Source: Enterobacter ludwigii
Lineage (GTDB): Bacteria; Pseudomonadota; Gammaproteobacteria; Enterobacterales; Enterobacteriaceae
DNA length: 64,000 nt
Reading direction: 5' to 3'
Assembly: GCA_023023105.1 (NCBI GenBank)
Contig: CP083824.1
Span: 3,596,001 to 3,660,000 of the forward strand
Made by a program: the position numbers and the translations under genes. The notes beneath the pieces were generated by a model that saw only the letters and a list, made by a program, of their open reading frames with translations, was not told where the DNA came from and did not search any database. Positions 27,744 to 38,880 of the stretch are shown piece by piece; position 1 is the stretch's first letter, and every line of letters begins with the position of its first letter.

Positions 27744-28064
27744 ATTCAGACTCCCGATGTTTTTATTTCTGTTGACCTGAGAATAGCAACAGCCTGGTCA
27801 TAAAAGAATCCGCTTAAAAATGATTCATCGACAGTCAATTCATTATTGAGTTAAATTCAACAATTCAGCCAAAACGTGCGGCCGTGCAATCTTTTCCTTA
27901 TGTTTTCGCGCTTTTTAACGCGTAAGGCTGCATTCTGCTTATGCCTGACAAAGCCTTGCTATGCGCGACTTACAGCAAAAAGTCAGAACTGTGATCGGCT
28001 TCAAATGCGTTGTAACAACGCTGTTAAAATATGTTCAAAACTGATGGCTCACAGGAGCAGTGAT
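27744..28064. promoter_or_regulatory. Divergent yahD/yahB control region
   Basis: 321 bases without a gene between divergent starts. An inverted repeat TTGA-N7-TCAA at 27846-27860 in an AT-rich patch is the best candidate for the YahB (LysR) site, about 103 bases upstream of yahD and 204 upstream of yahB. An open frame from 27876 is just the upstream extension of yahB without its own ribosome site. Confidence 0.5.
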
Positions 28065-29003
28065 ATGAATTCTATCTTTACCGAAGAGAACCTGCTGGCC
28101 TTTACCACCGCCGCACGCTTCGGCAGTTTCAGCAAGGCCGCTACCGAGCTGGGTGTCACCACCTCGGCCATCAGTTACACCATCAAGCGGATGGAGACCG
28201 GCTTAGACGTTGTGCTGTTTGTGCGCAACACACGCAGCATTGAGCTGACCGAGTCCGGCTTTTACTTTTATCGCAAAGCCACCGATCTGTTGAATGATTT
28301 TTATGCCATCAAACGCGGGATAGACACCATTTCTCAGGGTATTGAAGCGCGAGTACGCATCTGTATTAATCAGCTTTTATACACCCCACGCCATACCGCG
28401 CGGCTGCTGCAGGTGCTGAAAAAGCAGTTTCCCACCTGCCAGATAACCGTGACGACCGAGGTGTATAACGGCGTCTGGGACTCCATCATCAACAACCAGG
28501 CCAATATTGCCATTGGCGCGCCGGACACGCTGCTCGACGGCGGTGGCATTGATTACACCGAGATTGGCGCTATCCGCTGGGTATTCGCCATCGCTCCGGA
28601 ACATCCGCTGGCCTTCGTCCCGGAACCAATAGCAGAGAGCCAGCTACGCCTGTATCCCAACATCATGGTGGAAGATACCGCCCATACCATTAACAAAAAG
28701 GTCGGCTGGTTGCTGCACGGGCAGGAGGCGATTCTGGTGCCGGATTTCAACACCAAATGTCAGTGTCAGATCCTGGGGGAAGGGATCGGTTTCTTGCCCG
28801 AGTATATGGCCCGCGAGGCGGTGGAAGAAGGCTTGTTAGTCACCCGGCGCATTAATAATCCACGTAAGGACTCACGCATGCTGCTCGCCACGCAGCATGC
28901 GGCGACCGGCCAGGTCACGCGCTGGATCAAACAACAATTTGGCCCTGCGGGGGTGCTGACCCACATCTATAGCGATCTCTTGTGGCGCGAAGCAATAAAT
29001 TAG
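28065..29003 (+). CDS. yahB: LysR-family regulator YahB
   Basis: 312 residues from the ATG at 28065, which has an AGGAG site; upstream in-frame ATGs do not. The N-terminal helix-turn-helix (FGSFSKAATELGVTTSAISYTIKRME, about 18-43) and the effector-binding domain match E. coli YahB (310 residues). Divergent from the yah operon, so likely its regulator. Confidence 0.88.
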   Translation: MNSIFTEENLLAFTTAARFGSFSKAATELGVTTSAISYTIKRMETGLDVVLFVRNTRSIELTESGFYFYRKATDLLNDFYAIKRGIDTISQGIEARVRICINQLLYTPRHTARLLQVLKKQFPTCQITVTTEVYNGVWDSIINNQANIAIGAPDTLLDGGGIDYTEIGAIRWVFAIAPEHPLAFVPEPIAESQLRLYPNIMVEDTAHTINKKVGWLLHGQEAILVPDFNTKCQCQILGEGIGFLPEYMAREAVEEGLLVTRRINNPRKDSRMLLATQHAATGQVTRWIKQQFGPAGVLTHIYSDLLWREAIN

Positions 29004-29040
29004 TTTAGCATTTTCTTAATTAAGTAAACCCTAAACTATT

Positions 29041-29340
29041 ATGACTGAACTCGAACAACTTCAGGCCAGCGCTGAGCAGGCCACAGGACTCTTAAAAGCG
29101 ATGAGCAACCCGCGTCGGCTGCTGATCCTCTGCACGCTGTGCGGTGCACCCGGCACCAGCGCGGGGGAGCTGGCTCGCGCAACGGGACTTAGCCCCTCCG
29201 CCACGTCGCAGCATCTGGCGCGTATGCGTGAAGAAGGGCTTATCGACAGCAGCCGCGAAGCGCAGCGCATTCTCTATTTCATTAAAAACGATGCCGTGTA
29301 TCAGCTTATCAGCACCCTGAAAACCCTTTATTGCCCGTAA
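29041..29340 (+). CDS. ygaV: ArsR-family repressor YgaV (sulfide/redox responsive)
   Basis: 99 residues, winged helix with recognition region TGLSPSATSQHLARMREEGL (about 47-66). Cys31 and the near-terminal Cys98 match the two conserved cysteines through which E. coli YgaV senses reactive sulfur. E. coli YgaV represses its own operon with ygaP. Same order here: the stop is nine bases before ygaP. Confidence 0.93.
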   Translation: MTELEQLQASAEQATGLLKAMSNPRRLLILCTLCGAPGTSAGELARATGLSPSATSQHLARMREEGLIDSSREAQRILYFIKNDAVYQLISTLKTLYCP

Positions 29341-29349
29341 GGAGCCGCC

Positions 29350-29871
29350 ATGTCACTTCCTCTTCTATCACCGCAGCAGGCCAAAGCGCGCGTTGCCGAA
29401 GGTGCAAAACTGATTGATATTCGTGATGCCGATGAGTATGCCCGCGAGCATATTCCGGCTGCACAGTCCATACCGCTGGACACCTTACCCGGCGGGCTTA
29501 CTACACGGGCGGGTGAAACCGTGATTTTTCACTGTCAGTCCGGCGCCCGGACGTCCGGAAATGCTGACCGCCTTGCACAGGCTGCTGCCCCCGCTCAGGC
29601 ATTTGTCGTCGAAGGTGGCATTCAGGGCTGGAAGCAGGCTGGACTTCTGACTGTCGAGGACAAATCGCAGCCGCTCCCGCTGATGCGTCAGGTGCAAATT
29701 GCCGCCGGGCTGTTGATTCTCTGTGGTGTGGTGCTGGGCTATAGCGTCTCAAGCAGCTTTTTCCTGCTCAGCGGTTTTGTGGGGGCCGGGCTGCTCTTCG
29801 CAGGTCTGACAGGTTTTTGCGGTATGGCACGACTGCTGAAAGTGATGCCATGGAACCGGCGTACCTCATAA
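29350..29871 (+). CDS. ygaP: Membrane rhodanese YgaP
   Basis: 173 residues. A cytosolic rhodanese domain (about 1-105) carries the active cysteine Cys62 in HCQSGAR, followed by two membrane helices (about 118-134 and 138-160). YgaP transfers sulfane sulfur at the inner membrane. AAGGAG lies before the start. Operon partner of ygaV. Confidence 0.95.
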   Translation: MSLPLLSPQQAKARVAEGAKLIDIRDADEYAREHIPAAQSIPLDTLPGGLTTRAGETVIFHCQSGARTSGNADRLAQAAAPAQAFVVEGGIQGWKQAGLLTVEDKSQPLPLMRQVQIAAGLLILCGVVLGYSVSSSFFLLSGFVGAGLLFAGLTGFCGMARLLKVMPWNRRTS

Positions 29872-29950
29872 GCAGTAATCCGTGAATTACACTGTACCCG
29901 GCAGCGCGCGTGGGCTAAGGTGAAGTTCACTAAAACGATGAGGAGGTAAT

Positions 29951-30130
29951 ATGTTTTCTGTCGGTGATTATGTGCAACCGCGTAAAGGCGGTCCGAAACT
30001 GAAAGTCATTGAAGTTGAGGGTGACAGCGTTGTGGCGGTACAGGCCAGCAATGAACAAGGCGAGAAATATACCCTGAAAGCCAGCGATCTGGCTCTGTAT
30101 ACCGAAGACGGTGATTTCGGCGTCTGCTGA
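29951..30130 (+). CDS. 59-aa YodC/DUF2158-like protein
   Basis: Short gene with a very strong GAGGAGGT site just upstream. The product starts MFSVGDYVQPRKGGPKLKV and ends DGDFGVC; the early F-x-V-G-D-x-V-x-x-x-x-G-G-P motif is that of the DUF2158 family, whose E. coli example is YodC. No signal or membrane segment. It lies between ygaP and the convergent stpA and is not part of the E. coli K-12 order I know here. Function unknown. Confidence 0.85.
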   Translation: MFSVGDYVQPRKGGPKLKVIEVEGDSVVAVQASNEQGEKYTLKASDLALYTEDGDFGVC

Positions 30131-30138
30131 ACAGACAA

Positions 30139-30160
30139 CCGGACGGAGTGATCCGTCCGG
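30139..30160. terminator. Bidirectional hairpin between the 59-aa gene and stpA
   Basis: A 9-bp perfect stem (CCGGACGGA/TCCGTCCGG) with a 4-base loop sits between two convergent genes. No long T-run on either side. Confidence 0.6.
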
Positions 30161-30168
30161 CTCACGGA

Positions 30169-30573
30169 TTAGATCAGAAAATCATCCAGTGATTTACCGT
30201 TTGCCAGCGCACTGGCAATTGGCTTCGGCGTACGTCCCTGGCCAGTCCACGTTTTTTCTTCACCGTTCTGGTCAATAAAACGATATTTTGCTTCACGCGC
30301 TTTACGTTTTTTCGCCGTCTTTCCTGCCTGCGCCAGATCTGAACCCAACAGGTCAGTCGGTGAAATACCATCGGCTTTCATCCGTTCCAGCAGAGCGTTA
30401 ATTTTTTCCTGCTGCTCAGTACGCTGCTGCTCTAATTCCGCCAGTTCACTACGTTTCTCTTCAGCAACGACCCTGACCTTTTCCAGCATTTCCTCAAGAA
30501 CGTCCAGGGATAATTCACGCGCCATGGCGCGCAGAGTTCGGATATTATTAAGATTCTGTAACGTCAAAGACAT
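30169..30573 (-). CDS. stpA: H-NS paralogue StpA
   Basis: 134 residues, started at 30573 (MSLTLQNLNNIRTLRAMARE). N-terminal dimerising coiled coil (about 1-65), a basic linker, and the C-terminal DNA-binding domain with TWTGQGRTPKPIA (108-120). MKADGI-x-x-x-x-LLG and the PKPIA ending distinguish it from H-NS. Nucleoid protein and RNA chaperone that silences AT-rich DNA together with H-NS. Position between ygaP and alaE agrees with E. coli. Confidence 0.95.
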   Translation of the reverse strand: MSLTLQNLNNIRTLRAMARELSLDVLEEMLEKVRVVAEEKRSELAELEQQRTEQQEKINALLERMKADGISPTDLLGSDLAQAGKTAKKRKAREAKYRFIDQNGEEKTWTGQGRTPKPIASALANGKSLDDFLI

Positions 30574-31044
30574 ATTATTTGGAAACCTTTTCTTTGGGGT
30601 AAATAGATAAATCACAGTCAGAATAATTCATTTCTGTCTAAATATCTACCCACAGGACTTTCCTGACAATAGTGTAAATATCTTTAAATATCGACAATAA
30701 TAATATTCGCGCACAACATCAGCACCGACAGAAACGGTCAACGTTAAGCCAAATTACAGCATACTGTTCCAAAAAAGCCCCTCCTGGCACCACCCTTCAG
30801 ACCAACAGAATCAACCATCTGATTTTTATAAAAAAATACCCCGCAAAGACACAATATAACGAACCAAACAAAAAACAATCAATTTTAGAGAATTTTGTGG
30901 ACAAAACGCGACTAAATAAAAATTATTCACTAGTTGTTAGTTTAAACTCAGAGATATACGCTATACACGTCAAACAAACCAACCTAAAGCACTAATCGCT
31001 GCGGGAAAATCGTTTTTATTGTGTTCTTCTCAAGGAGTTCAGAC
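30574..31044. promoter_or_regulatory. AT-rich 471-base region between divergent stpA and alaE
   Basis: No coding frame of note. Strongly AT-rich, with A-tracts and AATAATAATATT-like stretches (about 30680-30710 and 30820-30935) that H-NS/StpA prefer. It must hold the stpA and alaE promoters. The alaE ribosome site AAGGAG is at its right end. Confidence 0.55.
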
Positions 31045-31494
31045 ATGTTCTCACCGCAATCACGCCTTCGCCATGCGGTAGCGGATACTTTCGCGATGGT
31101 TGTCTACTGTTCTGTCGTGAACATGCTGATTGAAATATTCCTCTCCGGAATGACCTTCGAGCAGTCACTTTCTTCTCGTCTGGTGGCAATCCCGGTCAAC
31201 ATTATTATTGCCTGGCCTTATGGATTATACCGTGATGCGGTCATGCGCCTCGCACGCCGTATCAGCCCCGCAGGCTGGGTCAAAAACCTGGCCGACGTTC
31301 TGGCGTATGTGACGTTCCAGTCCCCGGTTTACGTGGCTATTCTGCTGACAGTCGGCGCAGACTGGCACCAGATCGTCGCGGCGGTCAGTTCGAATATTGT
31401 GATTTCAATGCTGATGGGTGCGGTGTACGGCTATTTTCTCGACTACTGTCGCCGCCTGTTCAAGGTCAGCCAGTACAATCAGGCCAAAGCGTAA
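31045..31494 (+). CDS. alaE: L-alanine exporter AlaE
   Basis: 149 residues from the ATG at 31045, which has AAGGAG upstream; same length as E. coli AlaE. Four membrane helices (about 14-34, 45-65, 85-105, 112-135), with the basic loop [11 protein letters not shown]. Inner membrane exporter of L-alanine driven by the proton gradient. Confidence 0.95.
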   Translation: MFSPQSRLRHAVADTFAMVVYCSVVNMLIEIFLSGMTFEQSLSSRLVAIPVNIIIAWPYGLYRDAVMRLARRISPAGWVKNLADVLAYVTFQSPVYVAILLTVGADWHQIVAAVSSNIVISMLMGAVYGYFLDYCRRLFKVSQYNQAKA

Positions 31495-31500
31495 TGTGAG

Positions 31501-31522
31501 GCGACTGGCGCACGCCAGTCGC
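31501..31522. terminator. Hairpin between convergent alaE and ygaC
   Basis: GCGACTGGCG pairs with CGCCAGTCGC as a 10-bp inverted repeat, six bases after the alaE stop and four before the ygaC stop. Probably ends both transcripts, although no T-run is present. Confidence 0.6.
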
Positions 31523-31526
31523 TGAT

Positions 31527-31871
31527 TTACTGTACGTCGCCAAACAGTCCTTTCAAAAACCGCTCCAGTGCCATACGTGAACTGAAGCCATGCGGAATAC
31601 CATAATGTTCATGCGTCTCGCCGCCTAAATAGAGCGGAAATTGCTGATAATGATCGCAGGTTTTAATATCCGAGGCTGGCTCAGCAAATGACAAACTTCT
31701 GTCTTTCAGTGTCGGGTGAATAATGAGCGCGGTACGTCCCATTCTGGCTTCACGATTAACGTAAACATAATTCTCACCACGGCGATATCCATACGCTTTT
31801 GATGTCACCTCATCCATGGTGAATCCCTCTTTTTCAAGAACGCGCGCCACCTCATCAGGTCGTAAATACAT
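31527..31871 (-). CDS. ygaC: YgaC family protein (DUF2002)
   Basis: 114 residues, the length of E. coli YgaC, beginning [17 protein letters not shown]. Cytosolic, without signal or membrane helix. Function unknown; the E. coli gene is Fur-regulated, but no Fur box was identified here. Confidence 0.93.
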   Translation of the reverse strand: MYLRPDEVARVLEKEGFTMDEVTSKAYGYRRGENYVYVNREARMGRTALIIHPTLKDRSLSFAEPASDIKTCDHYQQFPLYLGGETHEHYGIPHGFSSRMALERFLKGLFGDVQ

Positions 31872-32031
31872 ATCTTTTCCTCGTTATCTTTTCCTGCCCG
31901 GCAACCTTACAGTATTCAGCATTAGCAGGGCTTTCAGAATATTCCATAAACTGCCGGATAACGCGTGATGCACTTCAGATATTACATTTCTGAACTAAAC
32001 TAAGCGGGAACACAAAATTACGGAGGATCGT

Positions 32032-32358
32032 ATGTTTAACAGAACGAACCGAAACGATATTAACGACGACGCTCAGGATATTCGTAATGATGTCAGCCAA
32101 TTAGCTGACTCACTGGAAGAGGTATTGAAATCCTGGGGAACTGACGCGAAGGACGAAGCGGATGCCGCAAAACATAAGGCTCAGTCTCTGCTCCGTGAAA
32201 CCCGTGCGCGGATGAACGGCCGTTCACGTACGACTCAGGCAGCCTGTGATGCCGTCAGCTGTGCAAGCACCTTTGTTCGTGAAAGACCGCTCTGTACGCT
32301 GGGCACAGTAGCCGCCGTCGGTATCTTTGTGGGTGCCCTGCTTAACTTGCGTAAGTAA
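32032..32358 (+). CDS. ygaM: YgaM, ElaB/YqjD-family tail-anchored protein (DUF883)
   Basis: 108 residues: a helical charged N-terminal region (about 1-75) and a C-terminal membrane anchor (LGTVAAVGIFVGALLNL, about 90-106). Relatives tether ribosomes to the inner membrane in stationary phase. GGAGG precedes the start. Confidence 0.93.
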   Translation: MFNRTNRNDINDDAQDIRNDVSQLADSLEEVLKSWGTDAKDEADAAKHKAQSLLRETRARMNGRSRTTQAACDAVSCASTFVRERPLCTLGTVAAVGIFVGALLNLRK

Positions 32359-32431
32359 CCCGCCTGAAAAACCCGCACAGCCCACCCTGCCCCGCTGTGC
32401 TCATCATCGGGGCAAAATCAATCTAAATTTC

Positions 32432-32475
32432 CCATATCTTGTATGGTTGAAACTTAGGATAACTACATCTAGTAT
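32432..32475 (+). promoter_or_regulatory. Two NrdR-like boxes upstream of nrdHIEF
   Basis: CCATATCTTGTATGG (32432-32446) and ACTACATCTAGTAT (32462-32475) are both near-palindromic and resemble the NrdR consensus. Their centres are about 30 bases apart, three helical turns, the phasing seen in known NrdR pairs. NrdR with ATP/dATP represses ribonucleotide reductase genes. Confidence 0.7.
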
Positions 32476-32548
32476 CTCCTTTAGCAAGACACACAAATCT
32501 GACGCGTACATACGCGCCGTGCTCTCATTTTAAATGGAAATACGAATC

Positions 32549-32788
32549 ATGAGCATTATTATTTACATACGTAACGATTGCGTTCAGTGCCATGCGACTA
32601 AACGTGCGATGGAAAGCCGCGGGGTGGCATTTGAGATGGTGAATATCGACCAGCAGCCAGAAGCAGCCGATATCCTGCGCGCGCAGGGTTTTCGCCAGCT
32701 TCCGGTAGTGGTTGCCGGGGAAACCAGCTGGTCAGGTTTCCGTCCGGATATGATCAACCGCCTCGCCGCTCAGGCCGCCAGGGCATGA
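32549..32788 (+). CDS. nrdH: Glutaredoxin-like electron donor NrdH
   Basis: 79 residues from 32549, with the redox motif CVQC (Cys11, Cys14) and the GFRQLPVV and WSGFRPD signatures of NrdH, which binds thioredoxin reductase rather than glutathione. Reduces NrdE. The upstream ATG at 32534 is rejected because family members start MxIxIYxRNDC. Overlaps nrdI by four bases. Confidence 0.95.
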   Translation: MSIIIYIRNDCVQCHATKRAMESRGVAFEMVNIDQQPEAADILRAQGFRQLPVVVAGETSWSGFRPDMINRLAAQAARA

Positions 32789-33195
32789 GCGGACTGGTTT
32801 TCTTCTCCAGCAGCTCGGAAAACACGCTCCGCTTTATCGAGCGCCTCGGGCTGCCTGCGACCCGCATTCCGCTGAACGAGCGAGAGCGGATCCAGGTAGA
32901 GGAACCTTACATACTGGTGGTGCCCAGCTATGGCGGCGGCGGTACGGCGGGGGCAGTTCCCCGCCAGGTGATCCGCTTTCTTAACGATCCCCATAACCGA
33001 CAGCGTATTCGCGGCGTGATCGCGGCGGGTAATCGCAATTTCGGTGACGCCTTTGGTCGCGCCGGGGATGTTATCTCTCAAAAATGCGGCGTGCCGTATC
33101 TCTATCGTTTCGAACTGATGGGGACACAGCAGGACGTAGAGAACGTGCGTAAAGGAGTGAAGGAATTTTGGCAACGACAACCGCAGAACGGGTAA
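32785..33195 (+). CDS. nrdI: Flavodoxin-like NrdI
   Basis: 136 residues. FMN-binding loop SSSSENT (about 8-14) and the PSYGGGG loop (about 48-54). NrdI supplies the oxidant that builds the dimanganese-tyrosyl cofactor of NrdF. Overlaps nrdE by 28 bases. Confidence 0.95.
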   Translation: MSGLVFFSSSSENTLRFIERLGLPATRIPLNERERIQVEEPYILVVPSYGGGGTAGAVPRQVIRFLNDPHNRQRIRGVIAAGNRNFGDAFGRAGDVISQKCGVPYLYRFELMGTQQDVENVRKGVKEFWQRQPQNG

Positions 33196-35312
33196 TTCAG
33201 GCAACACCGGATTACCACGCATTAAACGCGATGCTTAACCTCTATGACCGCGAGGGGCACATCCAGTTTGGCAAAGACCACGAGGCAGTGGACGCCTTTT
33301 TCACCGCCCATGTCCGCCCCAATAGCGTAACGTTTGAAAGCCAGAATGCGCGGCTCGACTATCTGGTCAATGAAGGCTATTACGAAGAACGCATCCTCAC
33401 CCGTTATGATCGCGCCTTCGTGGTGAGGTTGTTCGAACGCGCGCACGCCAGCGGTTTTCGTTTCCAGACCTTCCTCGGCGCGTGGAAGTATTACACCAGC
33501 TACACGCTGAAAACGTTCGACGGTAAACGCTACCTCGAAAGTTTTGAAGACCGCGTGGTGATGGTGGCGCTGACGCTGGCCCAGGGTGATGAAGCACTGG
33601 CTGAACGGCTGATGGCGGAGATCCTCTCCGGCCGCTTCCAGCCCGCCACACCGACCTTCCTTAATTGTGGCAAAGCCCAGCGCGGCGAGCTGGTTTCCTG
33701 CTTCCTGCTGCGTATCGAAGACAATATGGAGTCGATTGGTCGAGCGGTGAATTCAGCGCTGCAACTTTCCAAACGCGGTGGCGGCGTGGCGTTTTTGCTC
33801 TCTAACCTGCGTGAAGCCGGAGCGCCAATTAAGCGCATCGAAAACCAGTCTTCCGGCGTGATCCCGGTGATGAAAATGCTGGAAGATGCCTTCTCCTATG
33901 CCAATCAGCTTGGCGCACGCCAGGGCGCAGGCGCGGTGTATCTGCACGCGCACCATCCGGATATTCTGCGTTTTCTCGACACCAAACGCGAAAACGCCGA
34001 TGAAAAAATCCGCATCAAAACGCTGTCGCTCGGCGTGGTGATCCCGGATATCACCTTTGCCCTCGCCAAAGAGAATGCCGACATGGCGCTGTTCTCGCCT
34101 TACGATATCGAGCGTATCTACGGGAAAGCGTTCGGGGATGTCGCTATCAGTGCGCTGTACGACGACCTGGTAGCCGACGAGCGCATTCGTAAAACCTACA
34201 TCAACGCCCGCGATTTCTTCCAGACGCTTGCCGAAATTCAGTTTGAGTCCGGCTATCCATACATCATGTATGAAGATACGGTGAATCGCGCCAACCCGAT
34301 TGCCGGCCGCATTAACATGAGCAACCTGTGCTCGGAGATTTTGCAGGTCAACAGCGCGTCGACCTATGATGAAAACCTGGACTACGCTGACATCGGCAAA
34401 GATATCTCCTGCAACCTCGGGTCGCTGAATATTGCCCACACCATGGATTCCCCGGATTTTGGCCGCACGGTTGAAACCGCCATTCGCGGGCTGACGGCGG
34501 TGTCAGACATGAGCCACATCCGCAGCGTGCCTTCTGTTGAAGCGGGAAATACCGCGTCGCACGCCATCGGTCTCGGCCAGATGAACCTGCACGGTTATCT
34601 GGCACGGGAAGGCATCGCCTACGGCAGCCCGGAAGGGCTGGATTTCACCAACCTCTATTTTTACACCATCACCTGGCATGCGCTGCATACCTCAATGATG
34701 CTGGCGCGCGAGCGCAACCAGCGCTTCGTCGGTTTTGAACAGTCGCGCTACGCCAGTGGCGAATATTTTAGCCAGTATCTGGAAGGCGACTGGCAGCCAA
34801 AAACCGGGAAAGTACGCCAGCTATTTGCCCGTTCAGGTATCACCCTGCCCACGCGCGCGATGTGGCAACAGCTGCGTGATGACGTAATGCGGCACGGCAT
34901 CTACAACCAGAACCTGCAGGCGGTGCCACCGACCGGCTCGATCTCTTACATCAACCATGCCACGTCGAGTATTCATCCGATTGTGTCGAAAATAGAGATC
35001 CGCAAGGAAGGCAAAACCGGGCGCGTTTATTACCCTGCTCCGTTTATGACCAACGACAATCTGGCGCTGTATCAGGACGCCTATGAAATCGGGCCGGAAA
35101 AGATTATCGACACCTACGCCGAGGCAACAAAACACGTGGACCAGGGACTGTCGCTGACGCTCTTCTTCCCGGATACCGCCACCACCCGCGATATCAACAG
35201 GGCGCAGATTTATGCCTGGAAGAAAGGCATCAAGACGCTGTACTACATTCGCCTGCGTCAGCTTGCGCTGGAAGGCACCGAAATCGAAGGCTGCGTATCC
35301 TGCGCGCTGTAA
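33168..35312 (+). CDS. nrdE: Class Ib ribonucleotide reductase, alpha chain NrdE
   Basis: 714 residues, full length. The start is TTG at 33168 (MATTTAERV), with AAGGAG and GAAGGA before it. The thiyl-radical cysteine is in NLCSEI (Cys388), and the C-terminal redox pair is in CVSCAL. Reduces ribonucleoside diphosphates with NrdF. The operon is induced under iron limitation and oxidative stress in relatives. Confidence 0.96.
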   Translation: MATTTAERVIQATPDYHALNAMLNLYDREGHIQFGKDHEAVDAFFTAHVRPNSVTFESQNARLDYLVNEGYYEERILTRYDRAFVVRLFERAHASGFRFQTFLGAWKYYTSYTLKTFDGKRYLESFEDRVVMVALTLAQGDEALAERLMAEILSGRFQPATPTFLNCGKAQRGELVSCFLLRIEDNMESIGRAVNSALQLSKRGGGVAFLLSNLREAGAPIKRIENQSSGVIPVMKMLEDAFSYANQLGARQGAGAVYLHAHHPDILRFLDTKRENADEKIRIKTLSLGVVIPDITFALAKENADMALFSPYDIERIYGKAFGDVAISALYDDLVADERIRKTYINARDFFQTLAEIQFESGYPYIMYEDTVNRANPIAGRINMSNLCSEILQVNSASTYDENLDYADIGKDISCNLGSLNIAHTMDSPDFGRTVETAIRGLTAVSDMSHIRSVPSVEAGNTASHAIGLGQMNLHGYLAREGIAYGSPEGLDFTNLYFYTITWHALHTSMMLARERNQRFVGFEQSRYASGEYFSQYLEGDWQPKTGKVRQLFARSGITLPTRAMWQQLRDDVMRHGIYNQNLQAVPPTGSISYINHATSSIHPIVSKIEIRKEGKTGRVYYPAPFMTNDNLALYQDAYEIGPEKIIDTYAEATKHVDQGLSLTLFFPDTATTRDINRAQIYAWKKGIKTLYYIRLRQLALEGTEIEGCVSCAL

Positions 35313-36281
<969 letters not shown>

Positions 36282-36611
36282 TCACCACTAACGTTCGTTA
36301 ATTTAATATAAACAGACATTTTTTCCCCCTGTATTTGCATAGCAACTACACTGTAATGTCCACGTCATATTCGCCTGAATAGATCCAGTTCAGGCGAAAT
36401 TTCCCGATGCTGCAACAAAAATTTAAGAAAAACTCAAATCACGCTCAGCCCTTTGCTCATGGGAAATTCAGCCATTTCGTTTACGGCAAAATTCATGCCA
36501 TAAGCAAACCCAGGGTTGTCTCAGATTCTCAGTATGTTAGGGTTATGCCCGTTAACAATTTACCATGGTAATCATATCGGCATAAACAAATAACAGGACA
36601 CTCTCTATTGC
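36282..36611 (+). promoter_or_regulatory. proU control region with sigma-70 promoter
   Basis: 330 bases without a gene. A promoter with -35 TTGTCT (36516-36521), a 16-base spacer and -10 TAGGGT (36538-36543) lies 68 bases before proV, and its unusual TAGGGT matches the main osmotically induced proU promoter of Salmonella and E. coli. The AT-rich flanks and the AT-rich start of proV fit silencing by H-NS at low salt. Confidence 0.7.
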
Positions 36612-37814
36612 ATGGCAATTAAATTAGAAGTGAAAAATCTTTATAAAGTATTTGGCGAGCATCCGCAGCGTGCTTTCAAATATATCGAAAAAGGACTTTC
36701 GAAAGAGCAAATTCTGGAAAAAACAGGGCTATCGCTTGGCGTTAAAGACGCCAGTCTGGCCATTGAAGAAGGCGAGATTTTTGTCATCATGGGATTATCC
36801 GGTTCGGGTAAATCCACTATGGTTCGCCTTCTCAATCGCCTGATTGAACCCACCCGCGGACAGGTACTGATTGACGGCGTGGATATCGCCAGAATATCAG
36901 ACGCCGAGCTTCGCGAGGTGCGCAGAAAGAAGATTGCAATGGTGTTCCAGTCATTCGCGCTGATGCCGCACATGACGGTGCTGGATAATACCGCTTTCGG
37001 CATGGAATTAGCCGGCACGCCGGCTCAGGAACGCCAGGAAAAAGCCCTTGATGCACTGCGTCAGGTAGGGCTGGAAAATTATGCTCATGCCTACCCGGAT
37101 GAACTCTCCGGCGGTATGCGTCAGCGTGTGGGATTAGCCCGTGCATTAGCCATTAATCCAGACATATTATTAATGGATGAAGCCTTCTCAGCGCTAGATC
37201 CTTTAATTCGCACCGAGATGCAGGATGAGCTGGTAAAATTACAGGCCAAACATCAGCGTACGATTGTCTTTATTTCCCACGATCTCGATGAAGCGATGCG
37301 TATTGGCGATCGTATTGCCATTATGCAAAATGGCGAAGTCGTACAGGTCGGCACGCCGGATGAAATTCTTAATAATCCGGCGAATGATTATGTGCGAACC
37401 TTCTTCCGCGGCGTGGATATTAGCCAGGTCTTTAGCGCCAAAGATATTGCCCGCCGTACACCGAACGGCATTATCCGTAAAACGCCTGGATTTGGCCCAC
37501 GCTCCGCACTGAAGCTGTTGCAGGATGAAGACCGGGAATACGGTTATCTGGTTGAACGCGGCAATAAATTTGTCGGCGTGGTTTCCATCGACTCCCTGAA
37601 AACCGCCCTGAGCGAAAACCAGGGAATTGATGCGGCGGTAATCGACACTCCGCTTGCCGTCGATGCCGAAACGCCGCTCAGTGAGTTGCTCTCTCACGTG
37701 GGTCAGGCGCCGTGCGCCGTACCCGTCGTCAGTGAAGAACACCAGTACGTCGGTATCATCTCAAAACGCATGTTGCTGCAGGCTTTAGATCGCGAGGGGG
37801 CAAACAATGGCTGA
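36612..37814 (+). CDS. proV: Glycine betaine/proline ABC transporter ATPase ProV
   Basis: 400 residues. Walker [10 protein letters not shown] (61-69), signature LSGGMRQR (about 165), Walker B LLMDEAF, then two CBS domains (about 280-400) that sense ionic strength in this family. Energises osmoprotectant uptake. Overlaps proW by eight bases. Confidence 0.96.
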   Translation: MAIKLEVKNLYKVFGEHPQRAFKYIEKGLSKEQILEKTGLSLGVKDASLAIEEGEIFVIMGLSGSGKSTMVRLLNRLIEPTRGQVLIDGVDIARISDAELREVRRKKIAMVFQSFALMPHMTVLDNTAFGMELAGTPAQERQEKALDALRQVGLENYAHAYPDELSGGMRQRVGLARALAINPDILLMDEAFSALDPLIRTEMQDELVKLQAKHQRTIVFISHDLDEAMRIGDRIAIMQNGEVVQVGTPDEILNNPANDYVRTFFRGVDISQVFSAKDIARRTPNGIIRKTPGFGPRSALKLLQDEDREYGYLVERGNKFVGVVSIDSLKTALSENQGIDAAVIDTPLAVDAETPLSELLSHVGQAPCAVPVVSEEHQYVGIISKRMLLQALDREGANNG

Positions 37815-38871
37815 TCAATCAAACCCGTGGGGCACCACTGAGGCCGCAGACAGCGCGGCACAATCTGCCGATGCGTGGGGTTCCACGCCAGCACCTGCCG
37901 ATGGCGGCGGCGCGGCAGACTGGCTCAATAGCGCACCGGCACCGGCGCCAGAGCACTTCAACATCATGGACCCGTTCCACAAGACGCTAATCCCGCTGGA
38001 CAGCTGGGTGACGGAAGGGATCGACTGGGTAGTCACCCATTTCCGTCCGGTATTCCAGGGGATCCGCGTCCCGGTAGATTACATTCTCAACGGCTTCCAG
38101 CAGCTGATGCTGGGCATGCCCGCGCCGGTGGCGATTGTGCTGTTTTCCCTGATCGCCTGGCAGTTTGGTAGTGCTGGTATGGGGATCGCCACGCTGATCT
38201 CGTTGATTGCGATTGGAGCCATTGGCGCGTGGTCGCAGGCGATGATCACCCTGGCACTGGTGCTGACCGCCCTGCTCTTCTGCATTGTCATCGGTTTGCC
38301 GATGGGGATCTGGCTGGCACGCAGCCCACGGGCGGCGAAGATCATTCGTCCATTGCTGGATGCGATGCAGACGACACCTGCATTCGTCTACCTGGTGCCT
38401 ATCGTGATGCTGTTCGGCATCGGTAACGTGCCGGGCGTGGTGGTGACGATTATCTTCGCCCTGCCGCCGATTATTCGTCTAACCATTCTGGGGATTAACC
38501 AGGTCCCTGCCGACCTTATCGAAGCGTCACGCTCTTTCGGCGCCAGCCCGCGCCAGATGCTGTTTAAAGTGCAGCTTCCGCTGGCGATGCCGACCATCAT
38601 GGCAGGCGTCAACCAGACGCTGATGCTGGCCCTGTCAATGGTGGTGATCGCTTCGATGATCGCCGTTGGCGGTCTGGGGCAGATGGTTCTGCGCGGCATC
38701 GGCCGTCTCGATATGGGGCTGGCGACCGTCGGCGGTGTCGGGATTGTGATCCTCGCCATTATTCTTGACCGCCTGACTCAGGCTGTCGGTCGTGATTCAC
38801 GCAGTCGCGGCAACCGTCGCTGGTATACCACCGGCCCTGTCGGGTTACTCACCCGCCCATTCATAAAATAA
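37807..38871 (+). CDS. proW: Glycine betaine/proline ABC transporter permease ProW
   Basis: 354 residues: a long acidic, Ala/Pro-rich N-terminal tail (about 1-95), then about seven membrane helices with the coupling-loop motif [20 protein letters not shown]. The long tail is characteristic of ProW. Confidence 0.96.
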   Translation: MADQSNPWGTTEAADSAAQSADAWGSTPAPADGGGAADWLNSAPAPAPEHFNIMDPFHKTLIPLDSWVTEGIDWVVTHFRPVFQGIRVPVDYILNGFQQLMLGMPAPVAIVLFSLIAWQFGSAGMGIATLISLIAIGAIGAWSQAMITLALVLTALLFCIVIGLPMGIWLARSPRAAKIIRPLLDAMQTTPAFVYLVPIVMLFGIGNVPGVVVTIIFALPPIIRLTILGINQVPADLIEASRSFGASPRQMLFKVQLPLAMPTIMAGVNQTLMLALSMVVIASMIAVGGLGQMVLRGIGRLDMGLATVGGVGIVILAIILDRLTQAVGRDSRSRGNRRWYTTGPVGLLTRPFIK

Positions 38872-38880
38872 GGAACAACG

